DNA of 64,000 nt from Ilyomonas sp965214235 (GCA_965214235.1 CBDCBH010000002.1:124001-188000), one strand, 5' to 3'. Shown: positions 17,949 through 27,358, numbered from the stretch's first letter. Program-made: numbers and translations. The notes: generated from the letters alone by a model not told the origin.

Positions 17949-20348
17949 TCACTTTACCGTATCTGTAACCTTCCATTTCCAGTTAAGGATTTCCGGCAGG
18001 TCTTTACCATGTTTGTGCACATACAGCTTGTGCTCAATCAGCTTGTCGTGTAATTTTTGTTTTAAATAATCTCCTTTGCTGCCTAACTGTGGCAAACGGT
18101 CAATCACATCCATCACCAAATGAAAACGGTCAATTTCATTTTGAACCCGCAAATCAAATGGAGTGGTAATGGTGCCTTCTTCTTTATAACCTCTCACATG
18201 TAAATTTCTATTGTACCTGCGATAAGTAAGACGGTGAACCAGCCAAGGATAACCATGAAAATTAAAGATGATGTGTTTGTCTTCAGTGAATATCGAATTA
18301 TAGTCTTGGTCGCTTAATCCATGCGGATGTTCGGAGGCAGATTGAAGTTTCATCAAATCAACCACGTTAACTACTCTTATTTTTATTTCAGGTAAATGCT
18401 CGCGCAAAATAGAAACAGCCGCTAATAACTCAAGCGTTGATGTATCGCCGCAGCAAGCCATGATAACATCGGGATCAGAACCCTGGTCGTTGCTCGCCCA
18501 TTGCCAGATGCCAATGCCTTCGGTGCAATGGATAATGGCAGCTTCCATGCTAAGCCATTGCGGCAATGGATGCTTGCCTGCTACCACCACATTTACATAA
18601 TGCCTGCTGCGCAAACAATGATCGAAAACCGACAACAAACAGTTAGCATCGGGTGGTAAATAAACCCTTACAACATCTGCTTTTTTATTGATGACATGAT
18701 CGAGAAAACCCGGATCCTGATGGGTGAAACCATTGTGATCCTGCTGCCAAACGTGTGAGGCAAGCAAGTAGTTAAGCGATGCAATTTTTTGCCGCCAGGG
18801 TAGCTCTGAAGTTACTTTCAGCCATTTGGCATGTTGGCTGAACATAGAATCAACAATGCGAATGAAAGCTTCATAACTGTTGAACATACCGTGGCGGCCG
18901 GTGAGCAAATAACCTTCAAGCCAGCCCTGGCACTGATGTTCACTTAACATCGAATCTATTACTTCTCCTTCAGGGGCAAGAAATTCATCGCTGGTTTCTT
19001 CCCTGGCTTCCCATTGGCGAGCCGTAACTTCGAAGACTGATCCTAACAAATTAGAAATCGTTTCATCAGGACCAAACACACGAAAGTTGTGTTGCTTTTG
19101 ATTGAGCTTGATAACATCCCGAATAAATTTTCCAAGTACTACCGTATCCTGCCCTAATATTAAACCTGGCGAAGTAACATTAATAGCATGAACCCGGAAA
19201 TCAGGCATCACCAGGTCATGCAATAAAACTCCGCCGTTGGTGTGCAAATTGGCACCCATTCTACGATGGCCTTTCGGCGCCAGCTCTGCCAGTTCTGGCA
19301 ATAACGTTCCGTTTTCATCAAACAATTCCTCTGCCTTGTAGCTCTTCATCCAGTTCTCTAATTGTTGCACATGTTCCGGATGATCGGTATCTACAAGGAT
19401 GGGCACCTGGTGCGAACGGAAAGTTCCTTCATTAGGCAATCCATCTACTTCTTTTGGGCCAGTCCATCCTTTTGGCGACCGAAAAATAATCATTGGCCAT
19501 CGCGGGCGGGTTGTGTCATTTTTATCATGCGCGTTGGTTTTTATCCGATGAATTTCTTCAACGGCTTTGTCCATAACAGATGCCATTAGTTGGTGCATCG
19601 TTTCAGGATCATTGCCTTCTACAAAATAAGGAACCCATCCGCAGCCGGTATAAAATTGTTCTAATTCATCATGCTCTATACGAGCTAATACCGTTGGATT
19701 GCTGATTTTATAACCATTCAAATGAAGGATGGGCAGTACAACTCCATCAGTAATGGGATTGAGAAATTTATTGGAATGCCAGGCAGTTGCCAAGGGTCCT
19801 GTTTCCGCTTCGCCATCGCCTATCACACAGGCTACAATAAGACCTGGATTATCGAAAGCTGCCCCAAAAGCATGGCTTAACGAATAACCCAACTCGCCAC
19901 CTTCATGAATGGAGCCTGGCGTTGTAGGCGCCACATGACTTGAGATGCCACCAGGAAACGAAAACTGGGTGAACAGTTTTTTTATTCCTTCTTCATCTTG
20001 TGTAATGTTTGGATATACCTCACTCCAGGTGCCTTCTAAATAAACATTACCAACTATGGCAGGACCACCATGACCCGGACCGGCGATATAAAACATATCG
20101 AGGTCATACTTATTTATAATCCTGTTTAGGTGTACATAAATAAAATTCTGTCCCGGTGTAGTGCCCCAATGCCCGACCACCAACGGCTTTACATGATCTA
20201 ATTTCAACTTTTCTTTCAGCAGAGGATTGTCGTACAAATAAATTTGACCAACTGACAAATAATTGGCAGCACGCCAATAGGCGTTTATTTTATATAGCAA
20301 TTCGGAGGATAAGGTTTCACCATCACTGGTTATAATTTTTGCTTCCAT
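17949..20348 (-). CDS. xfp: xylulose-5-phosphate/fructose-6-phosphate phosphoketolase
   Basis: A full-length 799-residue thiamine-diphosphate enzyme. It has the family motifs GPGHGGPA near residue 90, GDGEAETGP (the ThDP/Mg2+ site) near residue 180, and HQDPGFLDHV in the C-terminal half. It cleaves xylulose 5-phosphate (and usually fructose 6-phosphate) with phosphate to acetyl phosphate and an aldose phosphate, bypassing part of glycolysis. Nearby genes on the same strand are stress-type (USP, PRC, BON, YceI), so it may serve energy metabolism under stress. A weak hairpin with arms AATGAAA/TTTCATT lies directly after the stop (about 17927-17944). Confidence 0.93.
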   Translation of the reverse strand: MEAKIITSDGETLSSELLYKINAYWRAANYLSVGQIYLYDNPLLKEKLKLDHVKPLVVGHWGTTPGQNFIYVHLNRIINKYDLDMFYIAGPGHGGPAIVGNVYLEGTWSEVYPNITQDEEGIKKLFTQFSFPGGISSHVAPTTPGSIHEGGELGYSLSHAFGAAFDNPGLIVACVIGDGEAETGPLATAWHSNKFLNPITDGVVLPILHLNGYKISNPTVLARIEHDELEQFYTGCGWVPYFVEGNDPETMHQLMASVMDKAVEEIHRIKTNAHDKNDTTRPRWPMIIFRSPKGWTGPKEVDGLPNEGTFRSHQVPILVDTDHPEHVQQLENWMKSYKAEELFDENGTLLPELAELAPKGHRRMGANLHTNGGVLLHDLVMPDFRVHAINVTSPGLILGQDTVVLGKFIRDVIKLNQKQHNFRVFGPDETISNLLGSVFEVTARQWEAREETSDEFLAPEGEVIDSMLSEHQCQGWLEGYLLTGRHGMFNSYEAFIRIVDSMFSQHAKWLKVTSELPWRQKIASLNYLLASHVWQQDHNGFTHQDPGFLDHVINKKADVVRVYLPPDANCLLSVFDHCLRSRHYVNVVVAGKHPLPQWLSMEAAIIHCTEGIGIWQWASNDQGSDPDVIMACCGDTSTLELLAAVSILREHLPEIKIRVVNVVDLMKLQSASEHPHGLSDQDYNSIFTEDKHIIFNFHGYPWLVHRLTYRRYNRNLHVRGYKEEGTITTPFDLRVQNEIDRFHLVMDVIDRLPQLGSKGDYLKQKLHDKLIEHKLYVHKHGKDLPEILNWKWKVTDTVK

Positions 20349-20444
20349 AATATTTTATTTTTTTTTATTTTTTTTTGATTTTTATAGCCAAATACTGTTT
20401 GTACGACCATCATTTTATCCTTTTATTTTCATCGTGGTTTTACT

Positions 20445-20916
20445 TCATTTTACTTTCAACATACTTGCATTAATGGCTACAACAATGGTACTTACCGTCA
20501 TTAAAACAGCACCTGCTGCCGGACTCAGTAAGATACCTTCTTTGTATAAAACACCGGCTGCCAATGGCAAAGCAATCAAATTATAACCAGTTGCCCGGAT
20601 TGTTTGTTTTTACTTCATTTTCCAAGCCTTTTAAAAATGGTAATCCGCCATAGAAAAACACAACCGTTGACAAAGCAAACAGAGTATATTTTGAACCCCA
20701 AAACTGCCAGTTAACGCCAACAAAACATTGTATCATAACGGATAGCAATATGATGGGAATAGTAAGTATCAATACTAGATAAAACCGCTTTTTAAAGTCC
20801 ATTATCATCATAGCATGATGGTTATGACCAGCCACACCCATCGGAGCATTTCCTTGTATGGAGTGATCCATTTTGCTATGATCCAAGTGTGGTTTATTTT
20901 GATGCTGATGCTCCAT
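20445..20916 (-). pseudogene. CopB-type copper P-type ATPase, core deleted
   Basis: The first 111 codons give the His- and Met-rich N-terminus of a CopB-like ATPase (MEHQHQNKPHLDH, HNHHAMMIMDF) and the first two membrane helices up to KTNNPGN. The frame then stops at 20581-20583. Right there a second phase begins, GYNLIALPLAAGVLYKEG, which runs to VAINASMLKVK and a stop at 20445; this is the last membrane pair of the same family. Roughly 500 codons (actuator, phosphorylation and nucleotide domains) are missing and the junction shifts frame. The product cannot be an ATPase. A copy of the 12-mer motif is at 20602-20613, about 10 nt from the junction. Confidence 0.85.
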
Positions 20917-20982
20917 TTTCTTTTACATTCTATTACTTCATCACATGGCAGCAATGCAGGCAGAACAGCAGCTCACAGCTTA

Positions 20983-22035
20983 CTACCTGTGTATTAAAGC
21001 AACATGCATAAACTTATTTAGAAACTCTCTATCAACAAATTCAACATCACCACCGTTCTTCAGAACTTCCTCAATGGTTTCATCCACAAGATCAGTAAAC
21101 AGAGTGCCAGCGGGTGTATTCTTTATAAGGTCAATTTTTTTATTGTAAGCATTAACAACCGGATAGGTGTAGTTTCTTTCTACAATAAGAAGTTCGCCTT
21201 TTTTTTGTTTGGCAACCTGTAATACATCACTGGCGCCAACAGCTAACTTTCTATTGAACGAAGCCTCATATAGCTTTTGGAGGAAACCCATTGCTTTTAC
21301 TTTATTCCAGTCGGCTATATATGGCAGCAGTATTCCTTTTATTTGCTCATCCGACATGCAGCCTGAACCGCTGCAAATAACCTCGCTAATGCGGTTGTTA
21401 TTTTTTGTAATCTCTTTGTATTGATTCAAAATTTCAGTAGTTCCTATTACAAACAAAGGGCATGAAAAAGAGGAAAGAATAATTGACAATTTTCTATCAA
21501 CTTGTTTTAAAAAAATTTGTGTGGAAAAATTTGTTGTATCGCTTTGCTCGTTTGAAACCCTACGATTACTTATAATAGTGCTGAATATTCCATTTAAACT
21601 TAAACAGATTCTTGATGAATATTCGTCAATGGCCAGCACAAGAAACGACTTCAAATCTATCTTACAATTAACAAGAGAGCGGATGTTATAAGATTGACTG
21701 ATCATCACCGTTTCGGTGAGTGGTAGATCAAGATAAAAAACTTTATCCGCTTCAGCCGTTACATAAATGGCAAGACTTTTTTTATGTGTGCTGAAATTAA
21801 TATTGCTGATAACAGTATCCAATCTCTCCAAAACTTCCTTCTTTCCGGAAACAAAAAAATCGCTGCTCACCTGTAATTCAGCCTGCTGTTGTAAACCCGT
21901 TAATTTAGAAGCAAGATCTGCTTTGCGAAACATCTTAGGCTCAAAAGGCATAAACATAGATATAACCGGCAAGTAGCTTGCGGATATAACTTCAGGTGAG
22001 GGCGCCTGTTTGTTTTTATTCCAGTTCAGTATCAT
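20983..22035 (-). CDS. bacterial eRF1-like (baeRF family) protein
   Basis: A 350-residue soluble protein. The order of alpha/beta segments and the C-terminal stretch GELLIVERNYTYP, DLVDETIEEVLKNGGDVEFV resemble the third domain of archaeal/eukaryotic release factor 1 and of baeRF proteins. These occur in Bacteroidota stress or ribosome-hibernation-type clusters. The family assignment is by recollection of the fold pattern, not by alignment. The start codon region overlaps a copy of the window-wide motif (22008-22020), within codons 6-9. It probably shares a transcript with the deleted copper ATPase and phosphoketolase downstream and the small Lys-rich gene upstream. Confidence 0.6.
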   Translation of the reverse strand: MILNWNKNKQAPSPEVISASYLPVISMFMPFEPKMFRKADLASKLTGLQQQAELQVSSDFFVSGKKEVLERLDTVISNINFSTHKKSLAIYVTAEADKVFYLDLPLTETVMISQSYNIRSLVNCKIDLKSFLVLAIDEYSSRICLSLNGIFSTIISNRRVSNEQSDTTNFSTQIFLKQVDRKLSIILSSFSCPLFVIGTTEILNQYKEITKNNNRISEVICSGSGCMSDEQIKGILLPYIADWNKVKAMGFLQKLYEASFNRKLAVGASDVLQVAKQKKGELLIVERNYTYPVVNAYNKKIDLIKNTPAGTLFTDLVDETIEEVLKNGGDVEFVDREFLNKFMHVALIHR

Positions 22036-22052
22036 GCGAGTTTTTTCGATAG

Positions 22053-22214
22053 TTAAAAAACAAGTTTCTTATTGCTTTTCTTAGAAACTTCCTTCATGGA
22101 TTTCTTTACATCTTTTTCAATTTTAATAATCAGATCAGTGTTATTATCGGTGAGTACTTTTTCAACAGCAACAATCAGCTTGTGCTTAATCGCTTTAGCT
22201 TCATTTTTTTTCAT
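22053..22214 (-). CDS. small Lys-rich protein, 53 residues
   Basis: A short frame beginning MKKNEAKAIKHKLIVAVEK and ending KKSNKKLVF, ending 17 nt before the eRF1-like gene. It has 16 lysines, is predicted helical, and has no signal or membrane segment. The composition (regular hydrophobic spacing, high charge) looks protein-like, and the position at the head of a same-strand cluster supports it. It could bind nucleic acid or ribosomes, but nothing in the sequence shows this. Confidence 0.5.
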   Translation of the reverse strand: MKKNEAKAIKHKLIVAVEKVLTDNNTDLIIKIEKDVKKSMKEVSKKSNKKLVF

Positions 22215-22566
22215 TTTACTTTATTAAAAATCGCAAATGATATTTTACGATGCCATAAAGGTCAGTTCAATCGTTCAGGAAAGTGTTACACAATTCTGTA
22301 AATTAGTTACATCATTTATTCATTTTTATTAAGAACTTGATACAATTGCGCAAGCGGTTCTTAGCTATTTGTAAGAGAACGTTTACTGATAGAAGAGCCG
22401 CTATCAATGGCAATAGAATTGGGTTAAAATGAATGTTTGAGTTTTTTGTTCAATCGTTTTATACAGTGTTGCTAACGCACAGGAGATTGATGAATAAGGT
22501 GCAGGAAAGAATATTTTTAATATTGGTTGTAAGGTAATATCTATTAAACTTTATAACTGTCATTCT
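22215..22566. other. intergenic, 352 nt, no gene seen
   Basis: AT-rich spacer between two same-strand genes. It must hold the promoter of the Lys-rich/eRF1-like group. I found no frame longer than about 30 codons with protein-like composition, and no strong hairpin. Confidence 0.4.
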
Positions 22567-23298
22567 TTATATTTCGAAAACGTTTACAGGAAAAATAGCT
22601 TCCGGTTTATAAAATTCTTTACTGTGTTTTACCTCATCCATAGTGATGTTTAATACAACTTTAGAATTATCCCATTGCACTTCTTTTACATGGCTAACCG
22701 CTATCAGCACTTTCTTTCCGCCAAACCAATTGTGCGTGTCTAAAACAAAAAACAAAAGTTGCCAGGTTTTATCGTCTATAATAAAATCGCTTACATGCCC
22801 GATTTCTCCATCTATGGCATGAACATGATAACCTGTAATTGCCTGTGTGCTTCTCAAATGCGGATCATCATCTTTTTGTTTTTTAATGTTATCATCTTCT
22901 GTGAGTGATGTGTTATCAGCTATGGAAACTGTTGGGTAGGCCATGCTCCAAACGCCTCCGCAATAAAAACCATCATCCCAATAATTTTTCCACGGGTAGT
23001 ATGTAAATAATTCGAGTTCGTGCTGGCGGTACACAGGTTTATCAGTATCAATATCCGGACTGTTTCTTACCTGATCTTTTGTAAGATTTACAGGGAATGA
23101 TTCTGTATCATACGACTCCTTTATAATGGCAACAGGTGAAATAAGAACTTCGCGATAAGATAGCCAATTGCCTGTTTTTACAATCAGGTAACGGATGACC
23201 CATTGTTGATCATCGAAATAAAAATCTTTTACTTTTCCAACCTCACCGTCTGTAGCCTCTAACCTGAAGCCAACCAGGCTTTTAATATTGCGTTGCAT
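22567..23298 (-). CDS. double PRC-barrel domain protein
   Basis: About 243 residues from the ATG at 23298 (MQRNIKSLVGF). The longer form from 23322 would overlap the upstream gene and adds MYYKLKQT. Two PRC-barrel domains are visible: residues 1-80 (VGFRLEATDGEVGKVKDFYFDD) and about 155-235 (ITGYHVHAIDGEIGHVSDFIIDD), joined by an acidic linker. PRC barrels bind RNA or protein partners, as in RimM and photosynthetic reaction-centre H subunits. In stress clusters they accompany USP and BON proteins, as here. It lies 13 nt behind the USP gene and probably shares its transcript. Confidence 0.85.
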   Translation of the reverse strand: MQRNIKSLVGFRLEATDGEVGKVKDFYFDDQQWVIRYLIVKTGNWLSYREVLISPVAIIKESYDTESFPVNLTKDQVRNSPDIDTDKPVYRQHELELFTYYPWKNYWDDGFYCGGVWSMAYPTVSIADNTSLTEDDNIKKQKDDDPHLRSTQAITGYHVHAIDGEIGHVSDFIIDDKTWQLLFFVLDTHNWFGGKKVLIAVSHVKEVQWDNSKVVLNITMDEVKHSKEFYKPEAIFPVNVFEI

Positions 23299-23311
23299 AG
23301 TTTGCTTCAGT

Positions 23312-24187
23312 TTATAGTACACTCATATTTTCTGTACTGACAGGTGTTAACAGCTTGCTTTTTTTATCTGTCATTTCCGGCAAAATTAATACTGGAATAT
23401 GGGTATGAAAAACCATGTCTTTTGTTTCGCTTTTTGTAAATAACCTTTCTATCCATTCATGCTTATGCGACTTCATTAGCAACATATCAACCGGTTGTAC
23501 GTTCATAAAATCATTAAGACCATCACTGATGTTTTTATTAACAGGAAATTGAAATGTTGTATTGATTATTGTAAGCCCGGCTCTTAACCTGTGCGGCACA
23601 TTTACCTCTTCCAATAACTTCTCATAATCATCTTTCACAATTCGAACAACATAAAGCTTTGATCTAAAAAAATCGGTGATCCATTGAATACTGTCTATGG
23701 GCTGTATTGTTATATCTAAAAAAACATCGCTGGCATATAAAATGGTTGTAGGCTTGAAAAACATAGCTTTTTCCGGAATGATGATTACCGGTATGTTTGA
23801 ATCTTTAATGAGTGAAGTTGTTGTGCTGCCAAACACCTGTTTAAGATTATTACCGCTGCCCGTTATGCCAACAATAATAAGATCAGCTTCTTTTTCATTT
23901 GCTATAGCAAGAATTGATTTTTCAGCCTTTCCTTCATCGCAAACAATTTGTATGTTCAATCTTTCGCCATCGGTAATTGTATTAGCCTCATCGCTTAGTT
24001 TACTTTCGGTTTGCATCATAACATCGTAGCGCGATACCTGTACATTTATCGCGGCTATGGCGTGAGAAACCTCGTAAGCAGTAAACAAAATAATGTTTGC
24101 ATTCATGGCTTTGGCAAGCTGCACTCCATACAAAGAAGCATTCCTGGATGCCTTAGAAAAATCAGTTGCGATTAAGATTGTTTTCAT
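23312..24187 (-). CDS. tandem universal stress protein
   Basis: 291 residues with two UspA domains. The first (MKTILIATDFSKASRNA to about residue 145) has the ATP-binding pattern GITGSGNNLKQVFGSTT. The second half (about 150-280) ends in the corresponding strand DMVFHTHIPVLILPE but has lost the glycine-rich loop, so only one half should bind nucleotide. Cytoplasmic. It is followed closely by the PRC-barrel gene. Confidence 0.88.
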   Translation of the reverse strand: MKTILIATDFSKASRNASLYGVQLAKAMNANIILFTAYEVSHAIAAINVQVSRYDVMMQTESKLSDEANTITDGERLNIQIVCDEGKAEKSILAIANEKEADLIIVGITGSGNNLKQVFGSTTTSLIKDSNIPVIIIPEKAMFFKPTTILYASDVFLDITIQPIDSIQWITDFFRSKLYVVRIVKDDYEKLLEEVNVPHRLRAGLTIINTTFQFPVNKNISDGLNDFMNVQPVDMLLMKSHKHEWIERLFTKSETKDMVFHTHIPVLILPEMTDKKSKLLTPVSTENMSVL

Positions 24188-24319
24188 ATTTTTTATATAA
24201 ATAGCAATGGGTGTTCAATAACAGGTTTACCAGTTACAATTATGTAAGACAATAAGCATTGTAACTCCTTTACAAGTAATTTTGCAAAGCGGATTCTATT
24301 ATTTTTATTGGTAATTAAA

Positions 24320-24910
24320 TTATAACCTTATTTCATAGTCTGTAGGTACCATCTCTAATGTTGATGGTTTATCAGTAACATTAATTAATTCTAAATCGCA
24401 CGACATTGTTATTTCTTCACCAATCATAATGCCGCCAGCTTCTATCAGTTTATTCCAAACCAGTCCCCAATCGGTTCTATTAAACGTTCCCTTGATTGTA
24501 AAGCCAGCTTTTTCATTTGCCCATGGGTCGTTTACGATGCCTCCAAAACGAACATTTAATTTTACGTTATGAGTGATTCCTTTGATTGTTAATTCGCCCC
24601 ACAACTCATGATTTCCATCATTATCAGCTTCTCCGATAGTGCTGGAAGTAAAGTTTATTTGTTTGTGATTTTGCACATCCAAAAAATCTTTGCTTGTTAA
24701 ATGTTCATCTCTGTTCGCGTCTCCAGTGCTTATTGAAGAAGCGTCTATCCACAAATCAATTGTGGCAGTGGTAAAATCTTTGAACGTTGTACGGATACTT
24801 GCACCAAAAGTTTTAAATGTACCTTTCAGATGAGAGATCATTAAATGCGTTACTTTAAAGGAAATTTCGCTGTGTGTATGGTCAATAGACCATGTTGTTT
24901 CGTTTGTCAT
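24320..24910 (-). CDS. YceI family protein
   Basis: 196 residues of the YceI-like lipocalin-type barrel that binds isoprenoids or fatty acids. The family opening (TTWSIDHTHSEISFKVTHLMISHLKGTF) and the end (NRTDWGLVWNKLIEAGGIMIGEEITM) are both clear. Unlike E. coli YceI there is no signal peptide, so this member should be cytoplasmic, a form common in Bacteroidota. The ligand is unknown. It sits alone between spacers in the stress block. Confidence 0.88.
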   Translation of the reverse strand: MTNETTWSIDHTHSEISFKVTHLMISHLKGTFKTFGASIRTTFKDFTTATIDLWIDASSISTGDANRDEHLTSKDFLDVQNHKQINFTSSTIGEADNDGNHELWGELTIKGITHNVKLNVRFGGIVNDPWANEKAGFTIKGTFNRTDWGLVWNKLIEAGGIMIGEEITMSCDLELINVTDKPSTLEMVPTDYEIRL

Positions 24911-25394
24911 TGTGATTGTATTTTAATAAGATTCTTTTGCCGGTATGTTTGTTTTTATTGCATTAATTTCTGTGTTTCTTTTTTACTTTCCTGGCGAAGA
25001 AGTGCGAATAAACTCCTGTAAATGTTGGCAATCCAAACGAAAGAAAATCCCGCTATCGTGTAACCTTGCCAATCGATAATGAGCAGTTTTTAACGAGTAA
25101 AAAAAAGAACTGAAACGGTTACACAATTGCTCAGGCAAAACACACACGTAAATAGATAAAAAGCTTTCTTCGGATTAAAGATTTACTCTGCAAATTGCTA
25201 TCAACACAATAGTTTCTCCGCTCCTTAAAAACTTCTTCTTTCGTAATAGTCCAGGCAATTCAGGCTATGGGGATTGCCAATAAAAACAGCCACAAAACCT
25301 GCCGATAAATTTCTATAAAAACAAATTAGAAAGTATCATAAAAGAAAAAGTATGTTGTAAGATTGACATCAATTTTATAATTGAATTAAAAACA
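24911..25394. other. intergenic, about 480 nt, with a possible gene remnant
   Basis: A minus-strand frame from about 25083 to 24955 reads LLIIDWQGYTIAGFSFVWIANIYRSLF and on to a stop. It has protein-like composition and one hydrophobic segment, but an in-frame stop two codons upstream and no ATG at the front. I take it as the 3' remnant of a lost membrane protein. A motif copy (24947-24959) overlaps its stop. The rest shows nothing. Confidence 0.35.
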
Positions 25395-25419
25395 AAAACG
25401 GGAGAGATGCTCCCGTTTT
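25395..25419 (-). terminator. intrinsic terminator of the BON gene
   Basis: A perfect 10-bp stem AAAACGGGAG / CTCCCGTTTT with a 5-nt loop, 4 nt after the BON stop on the minus strand. It is followed on that strand by TTTGTTTTTAATT. Confidence 0.85.
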
Positions 25420-25423
25420 CAAA

Positions 25424-26098
25424 TCAATCTGCAAAAGCATAATCGTATTCAACAACCAGGTTATTTTTTACATCAAAAACTCCCGGAGCCTTCCATGCAA
25501 TTTTCCCTGCTTCATCTTTTTGGTAGGCAGAATCAACAATGCCTGATAAGGTAACTGTATTGCCCAAAACTTCAACTTCAATTTCATTTGCGTCAATCGA
25601 CCAATTGCGGTTAAGTGCATTTTTTATATGCTTCTTTTCAATCACGTCATGCGCGTCAGGCTTTATCTTAATGTTGTTGGTTACACCTTTTACACCAAAT
25701 AGGTTTTTTACGGTGTTTTGTGCTGATTCTTTTTGATAGTTCCAGTCAAGTTCTCCATCTATCGTAACCCAACCGCCTTCAACTTTTACTTTTACTTTAT
25801 CGCCTGGAATGATTCCATTCATTTTAAATGCATTTATAACTTCGGTAGCAATTTCGCTGTCGTCTCTTGTAGCCATCAAGCTAAAAAATTTAATCTCAAT
25901 TTTTTCTACAACGGCTTTTACGCCAGCTACACTTTTAGCTGCATCTTCCGCCTCTATTTTTTTTGTATAACTGTCAACCGTTCCCGTCAGTGTAATAACG
26001 CCATCTATTGCTGTTACGCCAATTTGAGCGGCGGTTAATAAAGGTTCCCAATTAATGGCATCCTGTACGTCTTTTTGTAATTCCTTATTACTTTTCAT
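25424..26098 (-). CDS. triple BON-domain protein
   Basis: About 224 residues from the ATG at 26098 (MKSNKELQKDVQDAINW); an upstream start at 26128 adds ten unlike residues. Three BON domains follow one another: about 1-70 (GVTAIDGVITLTGTVDS), 75-145 (KVKVEGGWVTIDGELDW) and 150-220 (EIEVEVLGNTVTLSGIVDS). BON domains bind phospholipid or attach proteins to membranes; OsmY is the best-known member. No signal peptide is seen, so this one seems cytoplasmic. It is flanked by spacers and ends in its own terminator. Confidence 0.9.
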   Translation of the reverse strand: MKSNKELQKDVQDAINWEPLLTAAQIGVTAIDGVITLTGTVDSYTKKIEAEDAAKSVAGVKAVVEKIEIKFFSLMATRDDSEIATEVINAFKMNGIIPGDKVKVKVEGGWVTIDGELDWNYQKESAQNTVKNLFGVKGVTNNIKIKPDAHDVIEKKHIKNALNRNWSIDANEIEVEVLGNTVTLSGIVDSAYQKDEAGKIAWKAPGVFDVKNNLVVEYDYAFAD

Positions 26099-26298
26099 TT
26101 CTATTGTTTTCTGTGAAAGAACTTTCACGCTGTAAAGGTCAAATCTTTCTGTACTATGATTGTTACACGATTATAGGAAAAGGTTACATCATTTATCTAT
26201 TTCAGGTATGGAATAATAAAGCAGCTTGCGTATTGATTTCGTTTAAGATGATATATATTTTTTATGGTTGATGTTTACAAGAAAGAGGTTAAAAACAT

Positions 26299-26664
26299 CT
26301 ACTGATAGCCGCTTTTTATAACAGTGGATATCATTTTAAACTGCTCGTTGGCATGAAAGCAATGTTTAGCATGAGCCGGAACGATGATTCCTTCACCTAA
26401 ACGAAGCACATATTTTTTATCGTTAATAATCACTTCGGCAATCCCGTCGATAACTTGAATGAACGTATCGAATGGAGACGTTTTCTCTGCCAGTTCTTCA
26501 CCGGCATCAAATGAAGAAACGGTGATATTGCCTGTTGTTTTTTTGATAATGGTTTTGCTTAAAACTGCGTTCGGCACGTATTCAATAATCTCAACAACAA
26601 TGTGTACTCTGGATTTTTCCAGCTCCTTTCCGTTCGTATCTATAGTTATGTCTTTGCTTTTCAT
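26299..26664 (-). CDS. small cupin-domain protein
   Basis: 121 residues forming one cupin barrel. The first motif is around SPFDTFIQVIDGIAEVIIND and the second around EGIIVPAHAKHCFHANE, with the His residues that normally hold a metal. Such single cupins are often sensors or isomerases, and the ligand is unknown. The next upstream gene, on the same strand, is an AraC-type regulator, so the cupin may be its target or partner. Confidence 0.8.
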   Translation of the reverse strand: MKSKDITIDTNGKELEKSRVHIVVEIIEYVPNAVLSKTIIKKTTGNITVSSFDAGEELAEKTSPFDTFIQVIDGIAEVIINDKKYVLRLGEGIIVPAHAKHCFHANEQFKMISTVIKSGYQ

Positions 26665-26782
26665 CAGGCTTTTATTTGGAAAGTAAAGATGGATAGATTA
26701 AAACAAAGAAGTATTACACAACTTTGGATATTAGTTGCATGATTTACAGATTTAAAAAGAAGAAAAATGTATGAAAAAGGAT

Positions 26783-27358
26783 TTACAGATTTTCATGCGC
26801 TGTGAGACGTTTGTGTTTCATTTTTTTGAAAAAAGAAGGAGTTAATCCTGTTACCTTTTTAAACTGGTTGGATAAGTGAGCAACACTGCTATAATGAAGT
26901 TTCCAGGCGATTTCGGTAAGGGTAAGTTCGTTGTAAAGCAGCATTTCTTTTGCCCGTTCTATCTTATGGGCAATAATAAAATGTTCAATGGTAATACCTT
27001 TTACTTCAGAAAAAAGATTTGATAAATAGTTATAATCATACGCCAGTTTTTTACTTAAGAAATCGGAAAAATTAGTAACCGGCGGCTCATCGCTGTAATG
27101 AATCATTTCGACAACGATGTTTTTTATTTTTTCAATGAGCATACTTTTTTTGTCTTCCATTAATTCAAGACCAAACTTCAGCAAAGCCAGCTTAAGTAAA
27201 CGCTGCTTTTTTACCGAAAGCTTTTCCATGATTTCCACTTCACCAAGTTCCAAAACAGTAGAATGAAGTCCGAGATTTTCCAGCTCGGATTTCACTATTA
27301 TTTTGCATCGGATGCTCACCATGTTTTTTATTAAAAGCTTCACAGGTATGAGTTTCAA
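26783..27358 (-). CDS. AraC family transcriptional regulator
   Basis: 191 residues, or about 179 if the ATG at 27322 (MVSIRCKIIVKSELE) is used. The C-terminal 95 residues contain the two helix-turn-helix units of AraC: YDYNYLSNLFSEVKGITIEHFI and LTLTEIAWKLHYSSVAHLSNQFKKVTGLTP. The N-terminal part is short and lacks a sugar-binding cupin. It is a candidate local regulator of the minus-strand stress block, as it is the most upstream gene of that block. Confidence 0.88.
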   Translation of the reverse strand: MKLIPVKLLIKNMVSIRCKIIVKSELENLGLHSTVLELGEVEIMEKLSVKKQRLLKLALLKFGLELMEDKKSMLIEKIKNIVVEMIHYSDEPPVTNFSDFLSKKLAYDYNYLSNLFSEVKGITIEHFIIAHKIERAKEMLLYNELTLTEIAWKLHYSSVAHLSNQFKKVTGLTPSFFKKMKHKRLTAHENL

